Shown piece after piece: positions 26,375-35,941 of a stretch of 64,000 bases of DNA; the stretch's first letter is position 1; each line of letters starts with the position of its first letter. Below the pieces are notes generated by a model, which worked only from the letters and a program-made list of their open reading frames with translations, made no database searches and was not told the DNA's origin. The translations under genes and the position numbers were made by a program. Origin of the DNA: an uncultured Shimia sp. (lineage in GTDB: Bacteria > Pseudomonadota > Alphaproteobacteria > Rhodobacterales > Rhodobacteraceae); the NCBI GenBank assembly GCA_937897325.1, contig CALCOY010000027.1:1-64000 (forward strand), read 5' to 3'.

Positions 26375-27689
26375 AGACAGCGCTCAGACCATCACCCATC
26401 GCCGCGTCCTGAAGATCGCGCTGCCCATTGTCGTGTCGAATGCGACTGTGCCGATCCTTGGTGCTGTCGACGTGGGCGTCGTTGGCCAAATAGGCGAGGC
26501 CGCCCCAATCGGGGCGGTCGCAATGGGCGCAATCATTCTGTCGACGGTCTATTGGCTCTTCGGGTTCCTGCGCATGGGAACCGTTGGCCTTGTGGGTCAA
26601 GCTGATGGGGCCGGTGACAGCGCCGAGGTTTCTGCCTGGCTGACCCGGTCTCTCATCGTCGCCGGTGCGGGGGGAATACTGCTCGTCGTCCTGCAATCCT
26701 TAATCTTCTGGGGTGCTTTTGCGCTGTCGCCTGCGACAGAAGAGGTCGAAACACTCGCACGATCCTATCTTGCCATACGCATCTGGACGGCGCCCGCCGC
26801 TATCGCTGTATACGCTTTGACGGGCTGGCTTGTCGCGATGGAGCGGACGGCCGGCGTTTTCTGGGTGCAGATTGTCATGAACGGGCTGAACATCGCGCTC
26901 AACTTCGTCTTTGTGCTGGATTTTGGCTGGGGTGTCAGAGGAGTGGCCATCGCCACGGCCATCGCTGAGGTGACTGGCGCTGCCCTCGGCCTCTGGTTCT
27001 GTAGATCGGCCTTCCGACATCCGGCCTGGCGCGACTGGCCGCGTATCTTTGATAGCATAAAGCTTGTTCGGATGGCCCTTCTGAATAAGGATATTCTGAT
27101 CCGCTCGACGTTGTTGATGATCATCTTCTCGTCATTTGTCTTTCTCGGCGCGCGGTTCGGCGATGTGACGCTTGCCGCAAACGAGGTACTCGTCCAGTTC
27201 ATGTATATCACAGCCTATGCCATGGACGGCTTTGCCTTTGCGGCCGAAACACTGGTGGCGCGCGCGATCGGCCGACACAATCGGGCGGCCTTACGGCGCA
27301 GCGTGGTGGTGACATCGACATGGGGCGCTTTGATCTGTGTCGCAATGGCGATGATCTTTGCGTTGAATGGGCCCTGGATCATCGATGTGATGGCCAAGGA
27401 TCCTGATGTTCAAAGCACAGCGCGAGAATATCTACCCTGGATGATTGTCGCCCCGCTTTTTGGCTGCGCGGCCTGGATGTGCGACGGGATCTTCATCGGA
27501 GCAACCTGGGGACGGGACATGCGCAACATGATGATTCTGAGCTTTCTCGTCTATTGGGCCGCGATCTTTGCGTTGTTGCCGACGTTCGGCAATCACGGGC
27601 TTTGGGCGGCTGTGATCATTTCGTTCATTGCGCGCGGGGTCACGCTGGGCGCGCGCTATCCAGCCCTGGAGCGGGTGGCAGAAGGGTGA
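26367..27689 (+). CDS. MATE-family efflux transporter (DinF-like)
   Basis: The 440-residue membrane protein has about 12 hydrophobic segments in two similar halves, as in MATE drug/cation antiporters. N-terminal features such as LPIVVSNATVPILGAVDVGVVGQ match the DinF subgroup. The start is a GTG at 26367 that overlaps the thioesterase stop at 26372-26374, so it is the third gene of that operon. Its substrate is unknown. The gene ends 58 bp before the convergent pyrD gene; a short GCGGC-TTT-GCCGC hairpin (27706-27718) lies in that gap. Confidence 0.87.
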   Translation: MIEDSAQTITHRRVLKIALPIVVSNATVPILGAVDVGVVGQIGEAAPIGAVAMGAIILSTVYWLFGFLRMGTVGLVGQADGAGDSAEVSAWLTRSLIVAGAGGILLVVLQSLIFWGAFALSPATEEVETLARSYLAIRIWTAPAAIAVYALTGWLVAMERTAGVFWVQIVMNGLNIALNFVFVLDFGWGVRGVAIATAIAEVTGAALGLWFCRSAFRHPAWRDWPRIFDSIKLVRMALLNKDILIRSTLLMIIFSSFVFLGARFGDVTLAANEVLVQFMYITAYAMDGFAFAAETLVARAIGRHNRAALRRSVVVTSTWGALICVAMAMIFALNGPWIIDVMAKDPDVQSTAREYLPWMIVAPLFGCAAWMCDGIFIGATWGRDMRNMMILSFLVYWAAIFALLPTFGNHGLWAAVIISFIARGVTLGARYPALERVAEG

Positions 27690-27747
27690 ATGGGGCGTGG
27701 CCCGCGCGGCTTTGCCGCTCCCCCGGGATACTTTTACCCAGAGAAGA

Positions 27748-28791
27748 TCAGAGCCAACGTTCTTTGTCGGTCCCGACAGCCTCCGCCACGTTGGCATAGC
27801 CGTGGCATTCAAGCAGCGTGTCGAGATCCCGCAGGATGTTCTCGACAAGAGAGAGGCCACCAAAGACCAGCCCGGTATAGATTTGAACGGCTGACGCTCC
27901 AGCGCGGATCTTGGCAAAGGCATCATCGCCCGAAGCCACACCGCCCACACCGATCAAGGGGAGTTCCGTCAGGGTCGAGAGCCGCGCGAGAACCCGCGTG
28001 GATCGTTCGAAAAGCGGGCGGCCGGAAAGCCCGCCGGCTTCTGATGCATGGGCGCTTTGCAGCCCGTCGCGGGAGAGTGTGGTATTGGTCGCTATGATGC
28101 CGGCGATCCCGCTGTCATTGGCCACGGTTGCGATATCGGCGATTTCGGTGTCATGCAGATCCGGCGCGATCTTCAAGAAGACAGGAACATTGCAGGCAAC
28201 GGCAAGAACACCCGAAAGAAGCGAGGCAAGTGCCTCTGAACCTTGCAGATCGCGGAGCTTTTCGGTGTTGGGGCTGGAGACGTTGACCGTCGCAAAATCC
28301 AGATGATCGCGCGTTGCGGCGAGAACCATCGCGAAATCTGCGGCACGATCGGCGCTGTCTTTGTTGGCCCCTAGGTTTAGTCCGACAGGAATGCATCGTT
28401 GATGTGAGGAAAGGCGCTGACCGATGGCTTTTGCACCCTCGTTGTTGAAGCCGAAACGGTTGATGGCGGCCTGGTCCTCGGTCAAGCGGAACAGACGGGG
28501 ACGCGGATTGCCAGGTTGTGGGCGAGGGGTCGCCGCTCCAACCTCCAGAAACCCAAAGCCGGTTTGCGACAGAGGGGAAAGCTCGGTCGCATTCTTGTCG
28601 AACCCAGCAGCAAGGCCCAAAGGGTTGGGAAGCGTCATGCCGGCAACTTTTGTCGCAAGCCGGGTTGACTTGATCGGACCCGGTGTTGCCGCAAACGGTG
28701 TTCTAAGGGCGCGCAGGGCAAGCCCGTGCGCGGTTTCTGGGTCAAGGCGACGTAGCAGGGAAAGTGCCGCCCGCTCTGCCAGACGGGTCAT
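27748..28791 (-). CDS. pyrD: dihydroorotate dehydrogenase (quinone), class 2
   Basis: The 347-residue flavoenzyme oxidises dihydroorotate to orotate in pyrimidine synthesis, passing electrons to quinone at the membrane. Class 2 features are the N-terminal amphipathic helices ([20 protein letters not shown]), [12 protein letters not shown], the catalytic-serine segment [16 protein letters not shown] and the FMN phosphate loops [16 protein letters not shown] and [15 protein letters not shown]. The start overlaps the preceding DUF1330-like stop by 4 bases, so it is the last gene of a three-gene operon with DUF952 and DUF1330-like proteins. Confidence 0.95.
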   Translation of the reverse strand: MTRLAERAALSLLRRLDPETAHGLALRALRTPFAATPGPIKSTRLATKVAGMTLPNPLGLAAGFDKNATELSPLSQTGFGFLEVGAATPRPQPGNPRPRLFRLTEDQAAINRFGFNNEGAKAIGQRLSSHQRCIPVGLNLGANKDSADRAADFAMVLAATRDHLDFATVNVSSPNTEKLRDLQGSEALASLLSGVLAVACNVPVFLKIAPDLHDTEIADIATVANDSGIAGIIATNTTLSRDGLQSAHASEAGGLSGRPLFERSTRVLARLSTLTELPLIGVGGVASGDDAFAKIRAGASAVQIYTGLVFGGLSLVENILRDLDTLLECHGYANVAEAVGTDKERWL

Positions 28792-29216
28792 CCGAACTGC
28801 GCGCCCCCATCGGTGGGGGTGCAGCGGATCAGACGCGAGGTTTCGACAGCGGCCTGACGGTGCACGACAGCCTTTTGATATTCGGGATCTGACACCATGG
28901 CGAGGAAGGCATGCGCTTTGGGGTATCTCGCGATAAAGACGGCATCCCAGCGTTCATTTTCCGGGCCGATCAGCGTCGTTTCAAACAGGCCCCGCCACAG
29001 GATCGTGCCGCCGACACGTTGCAAGATCGGTCCACTTTCGCGCCCGTAGTTGGAATAGGCCTGCGCGCCCGTCAGATCTTCCTTTGAGAGTGGATGATCC
29101 TCCGGATAGGCCGCCCCGGCTCGGAAGCGAACCATATTCAGCATCTCTATCGGTTGGTCGCGATCAAGGTCCTTGAAGGCATCGAACTGCGCGCGGGTCG
29201 GGTCCACATGCGTCAT
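28788..29216 (-). CDS. DUF1330-like small protein
   Basis: The 142-residue cytoplasmic protein resembles DUF1330 proteins, which have a dimeric alpha-beta-barrel (ferredoxin-like) fold. Support comes from an N-terminal strand ([10 protein letters not shown]), a middle [22 protein letters not shown] and a C-terminal helix with [12 protein letters not shown]. No biochemical function is established. It overlaps the DUF952 stop and the pyrD start by 4 bases each, an arrangement implying tight co-expression. Confidence 0.75.
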   Translation of the reverse strand: MTHVDPTRAQFDAFKDLDRDQPIEMLNMVRFRAGAAYPEDHPLSKEDLTGAQAYSNYGRESGPILQRVGGTILWRGLFETTLIGPENERWDAVFIARYPKAHAFLAMVSDPEYQKAVVHRQAAVETSRLIRCTPTDGGAQFG

Positions 29217-29551
29217 TCCAGATCCTCTGGGAACTGTTGAAAACCTTCATCCACAGGAATCGGCCAGTGCCAGATCAAATCTTCCATACGCAGATTACGA
29301 TATAGATGGGGAAAGTCCTGCCCATCGCGCGAGGCTTCCCATTTTAGGTCGTCTCCAAGGCTTTCTGCGCTGACCGCGAGAAGGTACAAGTCTTCTTCGC
29401 CAGCGAAGTGCCTGGCTGCGGTTTCTGCCACTTGTTTGGCTGTTGAAAAATGAACGAAGCCATCGGCCAGATCGACGGGCGCCCCGGCAGTTTCGCCCTT
29501 GGCCTGTAGGTCGGCCCATTCGCCCGACCGGAAAATCTTGTATATCAACAT
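29213..29551 (-). CDS. DUF952-family protein
   Basis: The 112-residue protein begins MLIYKIFRSGEW and contains DLADGFVHFSTAKQVAETAARHF and EASRDGQDFPHLYRNL, the conserved blocks of DUF952. The His/Ser residues of FVHFS and FPHLY recall ADP-ribosyltransferase-like folds, but function is unproven. The start at 29551 fits the family N-terminus; an in-frame ATG at 29569 and a longer frame to 29782 exist. It is the first gene of the DUF952-DUF1330-pyrD operon and is divergent from the 5'-nucleotidase gene across 261 bp. Confidence 0.8.
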   Translation of the reverse strand: MLIYKIFRSGEWADLQAKGETAGAPVDLADGFVHFSTAKQVAETAARHFAGEEDLYLLAVSAESLGDDLKWEASRDGQDFPHLYRNLRMEDLIWHWPIPVDEGFQQFPEDLE

Positions 29552-29812
29552 GGCTTTCGTGATGCCCATGACGGCCGGGCAGGTCAAGCAGGAACCGATT
29601 GGGAACCTCGCCGTCTCGACCCAAATGCCTTGTGCGCGAAGTGCGGCCGGGCGTTGGCGAAACGACTTGGTTTGGTCAGTCGCGAAAACGCCATTTCGGG
29701 GGGCGAAGCTCCGACGTACCGTTTGGTAAAGCCCGCAACAGGTCGGATGTCTTTGACAATTGCTGCAAGCCAGCGGCAACATGGTGCTACAACCGATAGG
29801 GGGATTATCCGA

Positions 29813-31372
29813 ATGACAAGATTTCTAGCGGCAGCTTCGGTGTTGGGTCTAACGGCAGGAGCGGCAATGGCCGAGGGTTCGCTGACCATTCTTTTTACCA
29901 ACGATTTTCACGACCGGTTCGAACCGATCAGCAAATACGACTCGACCTGTTCGGACGAGGACAATGCTGCTGGCGAATGCTTTGGTGGTATCGCGCGGCT
30001 TATCACAGCCATTGAGCAAGAGCGTACAGCGGCGGGCGACAGCGTTCTGCTGCTGGATGCGGGTGACCAGTTTCAGGGCTCTTTGTTTTTTAACCAGTAT
30101 GGCGGCGACTTGGCTGCTGAATTCATGTCGCAGCTTGATTATGATGCGATGGCGGTGGGCAACCATGAGTTTGACAAGGGGCCAGAAGGCCTGGCCGAGT
30201 TCTTAGAAGATGTGTCCTTCCCGGTGATTTCAGCGAACATCGACGTGAGCGAGAACAACCTGCTTTCGGGTCGAATCGGCAAGTCGGTCGTCTTGGAAGC
30301 AGGTGGCGCGCAATACGGCGTTGTTTCTGCGCTGGCTGAAGATACGGCGGAGACGTCATCGCCAGGTGATACGGTCGTATTTTCGTCTGCCGTCGACGCC
30401 GTGCAAGCCGAAGTGGACCGACTGACGGAGGAGGGTGTGAAGAACATCATCCTTCTCACCCATGTCGGGTTCAATGCCGATCAGCGGTTGGCAGCGGCCT
30501 TGACCGGGATCGACATGATCATCGGGGGTCACAGCCACACTTTGTTGTCAAATACCGATGACGATGCTGCGGGGCCTTATCCGACAATCGTGAACGATGT
30601 GCCTATCTTCACAGCTTACGCCTATGGAAAGTATCTGGGCAAGATCGAGGCGACGTTTGACGGTGATGGGAATCTCACGGAGGTGGGTGGGGAACCCATG
30701 TTGCTTGATGCGTCAGTGGCTGAAGATGAAACAGCGGTCGCCCGGATGGCGGAGCTGGCCCAACCTCTCGAAGAAATGCGCAACACGGTCGTGGCCGAAA
30801 CGGACGTTGAGATTGGCGGTGATCGGGCTGTGTGCCGCGCGCAGGAATGTTCGATGGGAAACCTCATAACCGATGCGATGCTGGAGCGTGTGAAGGATCA
30901 GGGTATTCAAGTGGCCATACAGAATGGAGGTGGTATTCGAGCCTCAATCGATGCGGGGCCGGTCACGATGGGTGAAGTGCTGACGGTTCTGCCCTTCCAG
31001 AATACGCTGTCGACATTTGAAGTGACGGGTGCGGTCTTGAAAGAGGCGCTGGAAAACGGTGTGAGCCAGATGGAAGATGGGGCTGGGCGTTTCCCGCAGG
31101 TGTCGGGCATGTCCTATACTGTGGATCCGTCGCAACCTGCGGGCAGCCGGATCTCGGACGTGATGATCGGTGATGCGCCGCTTGGCATGGATCAGGTTTA
31201 TGGGGTTGTATCAAACAATTATGTTCGGAACGGCGGCGACGGCTATGACATGTTCGAAACGGCTGAAAATGCCTACGATTTTGGTCCGGATCTAGCAGAT
31301 GTAACGGCTGAATACCTGGCATCCAATGCGCCATACAAGCCGTATACAGATGGGCGGATTACGGTGAAATAG
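29813..31372 (+). CDS. exported bifunctional UDP-sugar hydrolase / 5'-nucleotidase family protein
   Basis: The 519-residue protein starts with a signal peptide (MTRFLAAASVLGLTAGAAMA) and is therefore periplasmic. The metallophosphoesterase domain shows the metal-ligand motifs LFTNDFHDR, DAGDQFQG, GNHEFDKG, LLTHVGF and GGHSH. The C-terminal nucleotidase domain includes QNGGGIRASID and the aromatic substrate stack region near SNNYVRNGGDGYDMF. It would release nucleosides and phosphate from extracellular nucleotides. ATG 29813 has AGGGGG at about 10 bases; the frame extension to 29630 lies in the divergent region. Two Cys pairs (STCSDED/GECFGG and CRAQEC) may form disulfides. Confidence 0.9.
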   Translation: MTRFLAAASVLGLTAGAAMAEGSLTILFTNDFHDRFEPISKYDSTCSDEDNAAGECFGGIARLITAIEQERTAAGDSVLLLDAGDQFQGSLFFNQYGGDLAAEFMSQLDYDAMAVGNHEFDKGPEGLAEFLEDVSFPVISANIDVSENNLLSGRIGKSVVLEAGGAQYGVVSALAEDTAETSSPGDTVVFSSAVDAVQAEVDRLTEEGVKNIILLTHVGFNADQRLAAALTGIDMIIGGHSHTLLSNTDDDAAGPYPTIVNDVPIFTAYAYGKYLGKIEATFDGDGNLTEVGGEPMLLDASVAEDETAVARMAELAQPLEEMRNTVVAETDVEIGGDRAVCRAQECSMGNLITDAMLERVKDQGIQVAIQNGGGIRASIDAGPVTMGEVLTVLPFQNTLSTFEVTGAVLKEALENGVSQMEDGAGRFPQVSGMSYTVDPSQPAGSRISDVMIGDAPLGMDQVYGVVSNNYVRNGGDGYDMFETAENAYDFGPDLADVTAEYLASNAPYKPYTDGRITVK

Positions 31373-31379
31373 CTGCGAG

Positions 31380-31398
31380 GGCGGGCGACACGCCCGCC
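31380..31398. terminator. GGCGGGCG-type palindrome between convergent genes
   Basis: The perfect inverted repeat GGCGGGCG-ACA-CGCCCGCC fills the 26-bp gap between the 5'-nucleotidase and the fused E1 gene. It is the exact reverse complement of the copy at 22473-22491, so it is a repeated element that can act as a terminator in both directions. Confidence 0.7.
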
Positions 31399-33573
31399 TT
31401 ACGGATTGACCAGATTACGGGCGGCGGCGACGATATCTTCAACGGATGGCAGGGTCGCCGCATAAGCAGGGCCCGTGGCGATAAAGCTGTCCTCGGCTGT
31501 GAGCCGGGCAAAGCTTCGGTGGTCGCTTTCATGGAGGGCAGCCATCACAGCTTCGGCCACGCCACAAGAGCGCCGCGTTTCGTCGACGACCAGCACATGC
31601 TTACAGCCCGCGAGGGCCATGTGCATGGCCCTTACCGGCAAAGGTGAGAGCCAGCGGAGATCGATGATCCGCGTATCGATGCCGAGGTTTTCCAGTTGCG
31701 GCACTGTCTTATGGCTGAGGTAATGGCCATTGCCGAAGGTCACGATGGCAAGGTCTTCTCCCCCGCCTGAAACCCCGACCTCGCCATTTGGGATGCGATG
31801 TCCTGCCGCCGGGTATCTTGTCATCCAAACGCCGTCGCCCTCTTCGATATCTCGCACTGGATAGAGTGCAATCGGTTCCACGAAAACGCAGACGCGCTGT
31901 TCTTCTCTTGCCAGACGGTGACATTCCCGCAGCATGCCCACAGCGTCGGCCCCGTTGGACGGGCAGGCAACGATCAGCCCGGGGATGTCACGTAGGACGG
32001 CCAAAGCGTTGTCGTTATGAAAGTGCCCGCCAAAGCCCTTCTGATATCCAAGCCCTGCTATTCGAACCACCATCGGATTTGTCCACTGACCGTTTGAGAA
32101 AAAGGGCAGCGTGGCGGCCTCTCCGCGGATCTGATCCTCTGCATTGTGGAGATAGGCGAGGAACTGGATCTCTGGCAGCGGCACAAACCCATTGTGTGCC
32201 ATGCCAATCGCCAGACCTAGAATGGACTGTTCGTCAAGAAGGCTGTCGACAACCCTATGTGCGCCGAAACGGCTTTGAAGCTTTTGCGTGACACCGTAGA
32301 CGCCACCTTTTTGCCCGATATCTTCACCCATCATGATTGTTTCGGGATAGGCCAGCATCAGATCGGTGAGGGCCCAGTTGATCAGTTTCGACATGGGCTG
32401 GGGTTGGTCCATCAGGCTGTGATCCGCGCCAAAGACCCGCGCGCGGTCTGCCTCGCTTGGCCCGTTGCTTTTGGGCAATGATCGCTTGGGCGGGATAATG
32501 CTTCGCATCACGTCCGATGCCGCACTCAGACGCGGTGTGTTACGGATGTGGCGCGCCTCTTCTTGCACCTGCTTCATCGTGGTTTCATAGATTGAGGTGA
32601 TTTTGTCAGCATCCATCCCTGCCTGCGCCAATCGCGCCGCAGAGAAAAGCAACGGGTCGCGCGCCTCGTCCGCCTCAACCTCTTCTCTGGAAAGATAGCT
32701 GGTCGCCACATCCGCGCCCGCATGCCCATAAAGCCGGACAGTGTTCAGGTGCAGAAAGGCTGGGCGTCGCTTTGTTCGGACGTATTCCGTAGCTTGACGT
32801 GCCACAGCAAATGCGGTTTGCAGATCCAAACCATTCGCTTCGAAATACCGTATCCCCGGGCGGTGCCTCATGGAGGCCCCAATCCACCCTTGCGGGGTCT
32901 TGACCGAGATACCGATGCCATTGTCTTCGCAGCAGAACAGAAGCGGCAGCTTGGCACCTTGAACGACCGTCCATCCGGCAGTATTGATCGCGCCCTGCGC
33001 TGTCGAGTGGTTCAGCGAAGCGTCCCCGAAACTTGCAAATATAATGCTGTCGGGGGGCATCTGCGCATGTTCGGGCTGATGACGTTTGGCCAACCCAATC
33101 GAATAGGCAGCACCAACAGCCTTTGGCAGATGACTGGCGATTGTTGAGGTCTGAGGTGGGATCATCAGCTCTTTGGAGCCCAGAACCTTGTGTCGCCCCC
33201 CGCTCGTCGGATCTTCGGAGGAACAGGCAAAAGACAGCAGCATATCGCGGCACATTTCTTTACCGACCTGTGCCGCGCGGGCGATCTGAAAAGCGGCATC
33301 ACGGTAGTGCAGAAAGGCCATGTCACTGGGCCGCAAGGCATGCGCTACTGCTGCCATCCCCTCATGTCCGGACGAGCCGATTGTGTAGAAGCCTTCGCCC
33401 CGCCTCTGCATGGCTCGGCTTTCGATGTCGAGCGCCCGGCTGAGACACTGCGCGCGAAAAAGATCGATCAGATCATCCCGCGACAGGTCCCCGATCTCGT
33501 CGTCGATGGTCGGCAGGTCGGATGAAGCCACGCGCCGCAAAAGGTTCTCGTGAACGATCTGAACGCGATCCAT
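31399..33573 (-). CDS. fused alpha-beta E1 component of a 2-oxoacid dehydrogenase
   Basis: In this 724-residue protein the E1 alpha subunit (about residues 30-370) and beta subunit (about 395-724), usually separate, are joined. The alpha part has the thiamine-diphosphate motif starting FGDASLNHSTAQGAIN and ending CCEDNGIGIS. The beta part has MMGEDIGQKGGVYGVTQKL, the PEIQFLAYLHNAEDQIRGEA segment and the transketolase C-terminal domain (VVDETRRSCGVAEAVMAAL). Substrate could be a branched-chain or other 2-oxoacid; no E2 or E3 gene is nearby. ATG 33573 has GGGAAG upstream. The frame to 33630 needs a TTG start and is rejected. Confidence 0.87.
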   Translation of the reverse strand: MDRVQIVHENLLRRVASSDLPTIDDEIGDLSRDDLIDLFRAQCLSRALDIESRAMQRRGEGFYTIGSSGHEGMAAVAHALRPSDMAFLHYRDAAFQIARAAQVGKEMCRDMLLSFACSSEDPTSGGRHKVLGSKELMIPPQTSTIASHLPKAVGAAYSIGLAKRHQPEHAQMPPDSIIFASFGDASLNHSTAQGAINTAGWTVVQGAKLPLLFCCEDNGIGISVKTPQGWIGASMRHRPGIRYFEANGLDLQTAFAVARQATEYVRTKRRPAFLHLNTVRLYGHAGADVATSYLSREEVEADEARDPLLFSAARLAQAGMDADKITSIYETTMKQVQEEARHIRNTPRLSAASDVMRSIIPPKRSLPKSNGPSEADRARVFGADHSLMDQPQPMSKLINWALTDLMLAYPETIMMGEDIGQKGGVYGVTQKLQSRFGAHRVVDSLLDEQSILGLAIGMAHNGFVPLPEIQFLAYLHNAEDQIRGEAATLPFFSNGQWTNPMVVRIAGLGYQKGFGGHFHNDNALAVLRDIPGLIVACPSNGADAVGMLRECHRLAREEQRVCVFVEPIALYPVRDIEEGDGVWMTRYPAAGHRIPNGEVGVSGGGEDLAIVTFGNGHYLSHKTVPQLENLGIDTRIIDLRWLSPLPVRAMHMALAGCKHVLVVDETRRSCGVAEAVMAALHESDHRSFARLTAEDSFIATGPAYAATLPSVEDIVAAARNLVNP

Positions 33574-33659
33574 TTTTCTTCCCGATACCGACCCTTGCCA
33601 CCGCTCATATGACTTATCCGCCGACTTCAATCAAACCTGGCAGGCCTTGGCTCAGTAAC

Positions 33660-33677
33660 GCGGGCGTATCGCCCACC
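33660..33677 (-). repeat. decayed GGCGGGCG-type palindrome 3' of gcdH
   Basis: GGGCG-TAT-CGCCC (33662-33674) with a mismatched next pair lies 7 bases past the gcdH stop. It is the third and least perfect member of the family seen at 22473 and 31380. It may act as a terminator between gcdH and the fused E1 gene. Confidence 0.5.
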
Positions 33678-33683
33678 TCTACC

Positions 33684-34907
33684 TCAGAAAAACGCCTGTA
33701 AACCCGTCTGTGCGCGCCCTAGGATCAGCGCATGGACGTCATGCGTGCCCTCGTAGGTGTTCACAGTTTCCAGGTTCATCAGATGTCGCATGACCTGAAA
33801 CTCGCCCGATATTCCGTTGCCGCCATGCATGTCTCTCGCGTTGCGCGCAATCTCTAACGCCTTACCGCAATTATTGCGCTTGACGATCGAGATCATTTCG
33901 GGCGCTGCTTCCGCCGCATCCATCAACCGCCCAACCTGCAGCGATGCCTGAAGGCCAAGTGCGATCTCCGTTTGCATGTCCGCCAATTTCTTCTGGAACA
34001 ATTGGGTGCCTGCTATAGGCTTGCCGAACTGTCTACGATCCAACCCATACTGTCGCGCCGCATGCCAGCAGAATTCTGCCGCACCCATGGCCCCCCAGCT
34101 GATCCCGTAGCGTGCTCGGTTCAGGCAGCCAAAAGGCCCTTTCAGCCCTTGCACATCAGGCAGTAAGGCCTCCTCGCCAACCTCTACATTGTCCATCACG
34201 ATCTCTCCCGTGATCGAGGCGCGCAGGGACAATTTTTTCTCTATCTTCGGCGCGCTCAGACCCGACATGCCCTTCTCAAGGACAAAGCCCCGGATTTTGC
34301 CGCCATGTTCTTCGGACTTCGCCCAAACCACAAAAACATCCGCAATCGGGGCGTTCGAAATCCACATTTTTGCGCCGTTCAGAACATAACCGTCGTTGGT
34401 TTTCTTGGCCAAAGTCTTCATGCCCGCCGGGTCAGAGCCTGCGTCGGGCTCCGTCAGGCCAAAGCAGCCAATCCACTCACCGCTTGCCAACTTCGGCAGG
34501 TACTTCTGGCGCTGCGCCTCTGACCCATAAGCATAAATTGGGTACATCACCAAGGAAGACTGCACCGACATCATGGACCGATAACCACTGTCGATCCGTT
34601 CGACCTCGCGCGCGACCAGACCATATGCCACATAGGATCCGCCAAGCCCGCCATACTGCTCGGGAAGTGTCACGCCCAAAAGGCCCATCTCACCCATTTC
34701 CCGGAAGATCTCCGGGTCCGCGGTTTCCTCGGCAAAGGCCTCCACGACGCGTGGGGCAAGTTTTTCGCTTGAATAGGCTTTGGCGCTGTCGCGGATCATC
34801 CGCTCGTCCTCGGCCAGTTGGTCATTCAAGCGAAACGGATCGACCCAATCAAAGCTGCCAAGATCCGGCTTGTCTTTCGCTTTCAGGATTTTCGTTTCTA
34901 CATTCAT
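33684..34907 (-). CDS. gcdH: glutaryl-CoA dehydrogenase
   Basis: The 407-residue acyl-CoA dehydrogenase converts glutaryl-CoA to crotonyl-CoA and CO2 in lysine, tryptophan and glutarate breakdown. Characteristic segments are [19 protein letters not shown] near the N-terminus, [35 protein letters not shown] and the C-terminal [16 protein letters not shown], which carries the catalytic Glu and is typical of this subfamily. It is divergent from a LysR regulator across 99 bp, a common arrangement for gcdH. Confidence 0.93.
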   Translation of the reverse strand: MNVETKILKAKDKPDLGSFDWVDPFRLNDQLAEDERMIRDSAKAYSSEKLAPRVVEAFAEETADPEIFREMGEMGLLGVTLPEQYGGLGGSYVAYGLVAREVERIDSGYRSMMSVQSSLVMYPIYAYGSEAQRQKYLPKLASGEWIGCFGLTEPDAGSDPAGMKTLAKKTNDGYVLNGAKMWISNAPIADVFVVWAKSEEHGGKIRGFVLEKGMSGLSAPKIEKKLSLRASITGEIVMDNVEVGEEALLPDVQGLKGPFGCLNRARYGISWGAMGAAEFCWHAARQYGLDRRQFGKPIAGTQLFQKKLADMQTEIALGLQASLQVGRLMDAAEAAPEMISIVKRNNCGKALEIARNARDMHGGNGISGEFQVMRHLMNLETVNTYEGTHDVHALILGRAQTGLQAFF

Positions 34908-34992
34908 GCTATCGCCTTCCGTCCGAAGTTGCGCTTTGCGTCATTATTGCAGGTTTTCGCGCAAAGTTCTAACGATGCTTTGTTGCCACAAT

Positions 34993-35009
34993 CATGAGTT
35001 TTGATCATG
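34993..35009. promoter_or_regulatory. inverted repeat in the gcdH/LysR divergent promoter
   Basis: CATGA-GTTTTGA-TCATG is a 17-bp interrupted palindrome overlapping the proposed LysR start codon at 35007. Its size and placement fit a LysR-family binding site used for autoregulation. No convincing -35/-10 pair was assigned. Confidence 0.45.
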
Positions 35010-35891
35010 CATCATCCACCGCGGCGTCTTTTGCCCTCCATTTCAGCGCTCCTGGCGTTCGAGGCCGTCGCACGGCGCGGCTCGGCCACTGATGCAGCAC
35101 ACGAGCTTTCGGTGACGCAAAGTGCTATCAGCCGTCAGCTCAAGGTTCTTGAAAATCAAATCGGCGTGGCACTACTGCGCCGGGAGGGGCGGCGTTTGGT
35201 TCTGACGCGGACGGGGCGGGATTACGTGGAAGAAGTACGCGCCGTGCTGTCTCGCCTCGGGACCGCAACGCAGATGGCCGCGGCCCCAAGCGGAGGAGGT
35301 GTTTTGGATCTGGCCATTCTGCCGGCATTTGGAACCCATTGGCTGGCGCCGCGTTTGCCAGACTTTGCCGAGCGTCACCCCGGCGTGACCGTGCATTTGA
35401 CGACCCGCTTGGCCCCTTTTGATTTTCGAGCCTATAGCTTCGATGCCGCAATCCACTTTGGAAGAAAGGATTGGGCCGGGGTCGAATACCTGCATTTGAT
35501 GCCGGAAACCGTGCTGCCAGTCGCGGCGCCGTCGCGCCTGTCGATCTCGGAGGACCAGATTGTCGGTCAACCGCTTCTGCATCTTGAAACCCGCCCCCGT
35601 GCCTGGGCGCGCTGGATGGCTGCACGTGGTCTGCCTGAACCCCGTCAGCAGGGCATGCTCTTTGATCAGTTCGGCGCTATGGCGCAGGCGGCCATTGCGG
35701 GATTGGGCATCGCTCTACTGCCCGATTTCGTGGCGAAGCCGCATCTCAACAACGGACAGTTGGTGCTCGCCTCGAGCGCCATAGAACAAAGCGTCGGTGC
35801 ATACTACCTCGTCTGGCCAAGTGAGCGGGCGGACTATTCCCCGCTTTCGGCCTTTCGTTCCTGGATCTGCAAATCCGTCGATCTTGTGTAA
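35007..35891 (+). CDS. LysR-family regulator next to gcdH
   Basis: The 294-residue protein has an N-terminal winged helix-turn-helix (ALLAFEAVARRGSATDAAHELSVTQSAISRQL) and a periplasmic-binding-like effector domain (from about residue 90) with FDQFGAMAQAAIAGLGIALLPDF. The layout resembles the GcvA-type LysR subgroup. I used ATG 35007; the frame begins with a TTG at 35001, two codons earlier. As the divergent neighbour of gcdH it probably controls glutaryl-CoA dehydrogenase, although this is contextual. Confidence 0.87.
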   Translation: MHHPPRRLLPSISALLAFEAVARRGSATDAAHELSVTQSAISRQLKVLENQIGVALLRREGRRLVLTRTGRDYVEEVRAVLSRLGTATQMAAAPSGGGVLDLAILPAFGTHWLAPRLPDFAERHPGVTVHLTTRLAPFDFRAYSFDAAIHFGRKDWAGVEYLHLMPETVLPVAAPSRLSISEDQIVGQPLLHLETRPRAWARWMAARGLPEPRQQGMLFDQFGAMAQAAIAGLGIALLPDFVAKPHLNNGQLVLASSAIEQSVGAYYLVWPSERADYSPLSAFRSWICKSVDLV

Positions 35892-35941
35892 GGCGCGGCG
35901 CACAACTAGGCTGCAAACGTAGTCAGTTGGAGAGTTGCCTG

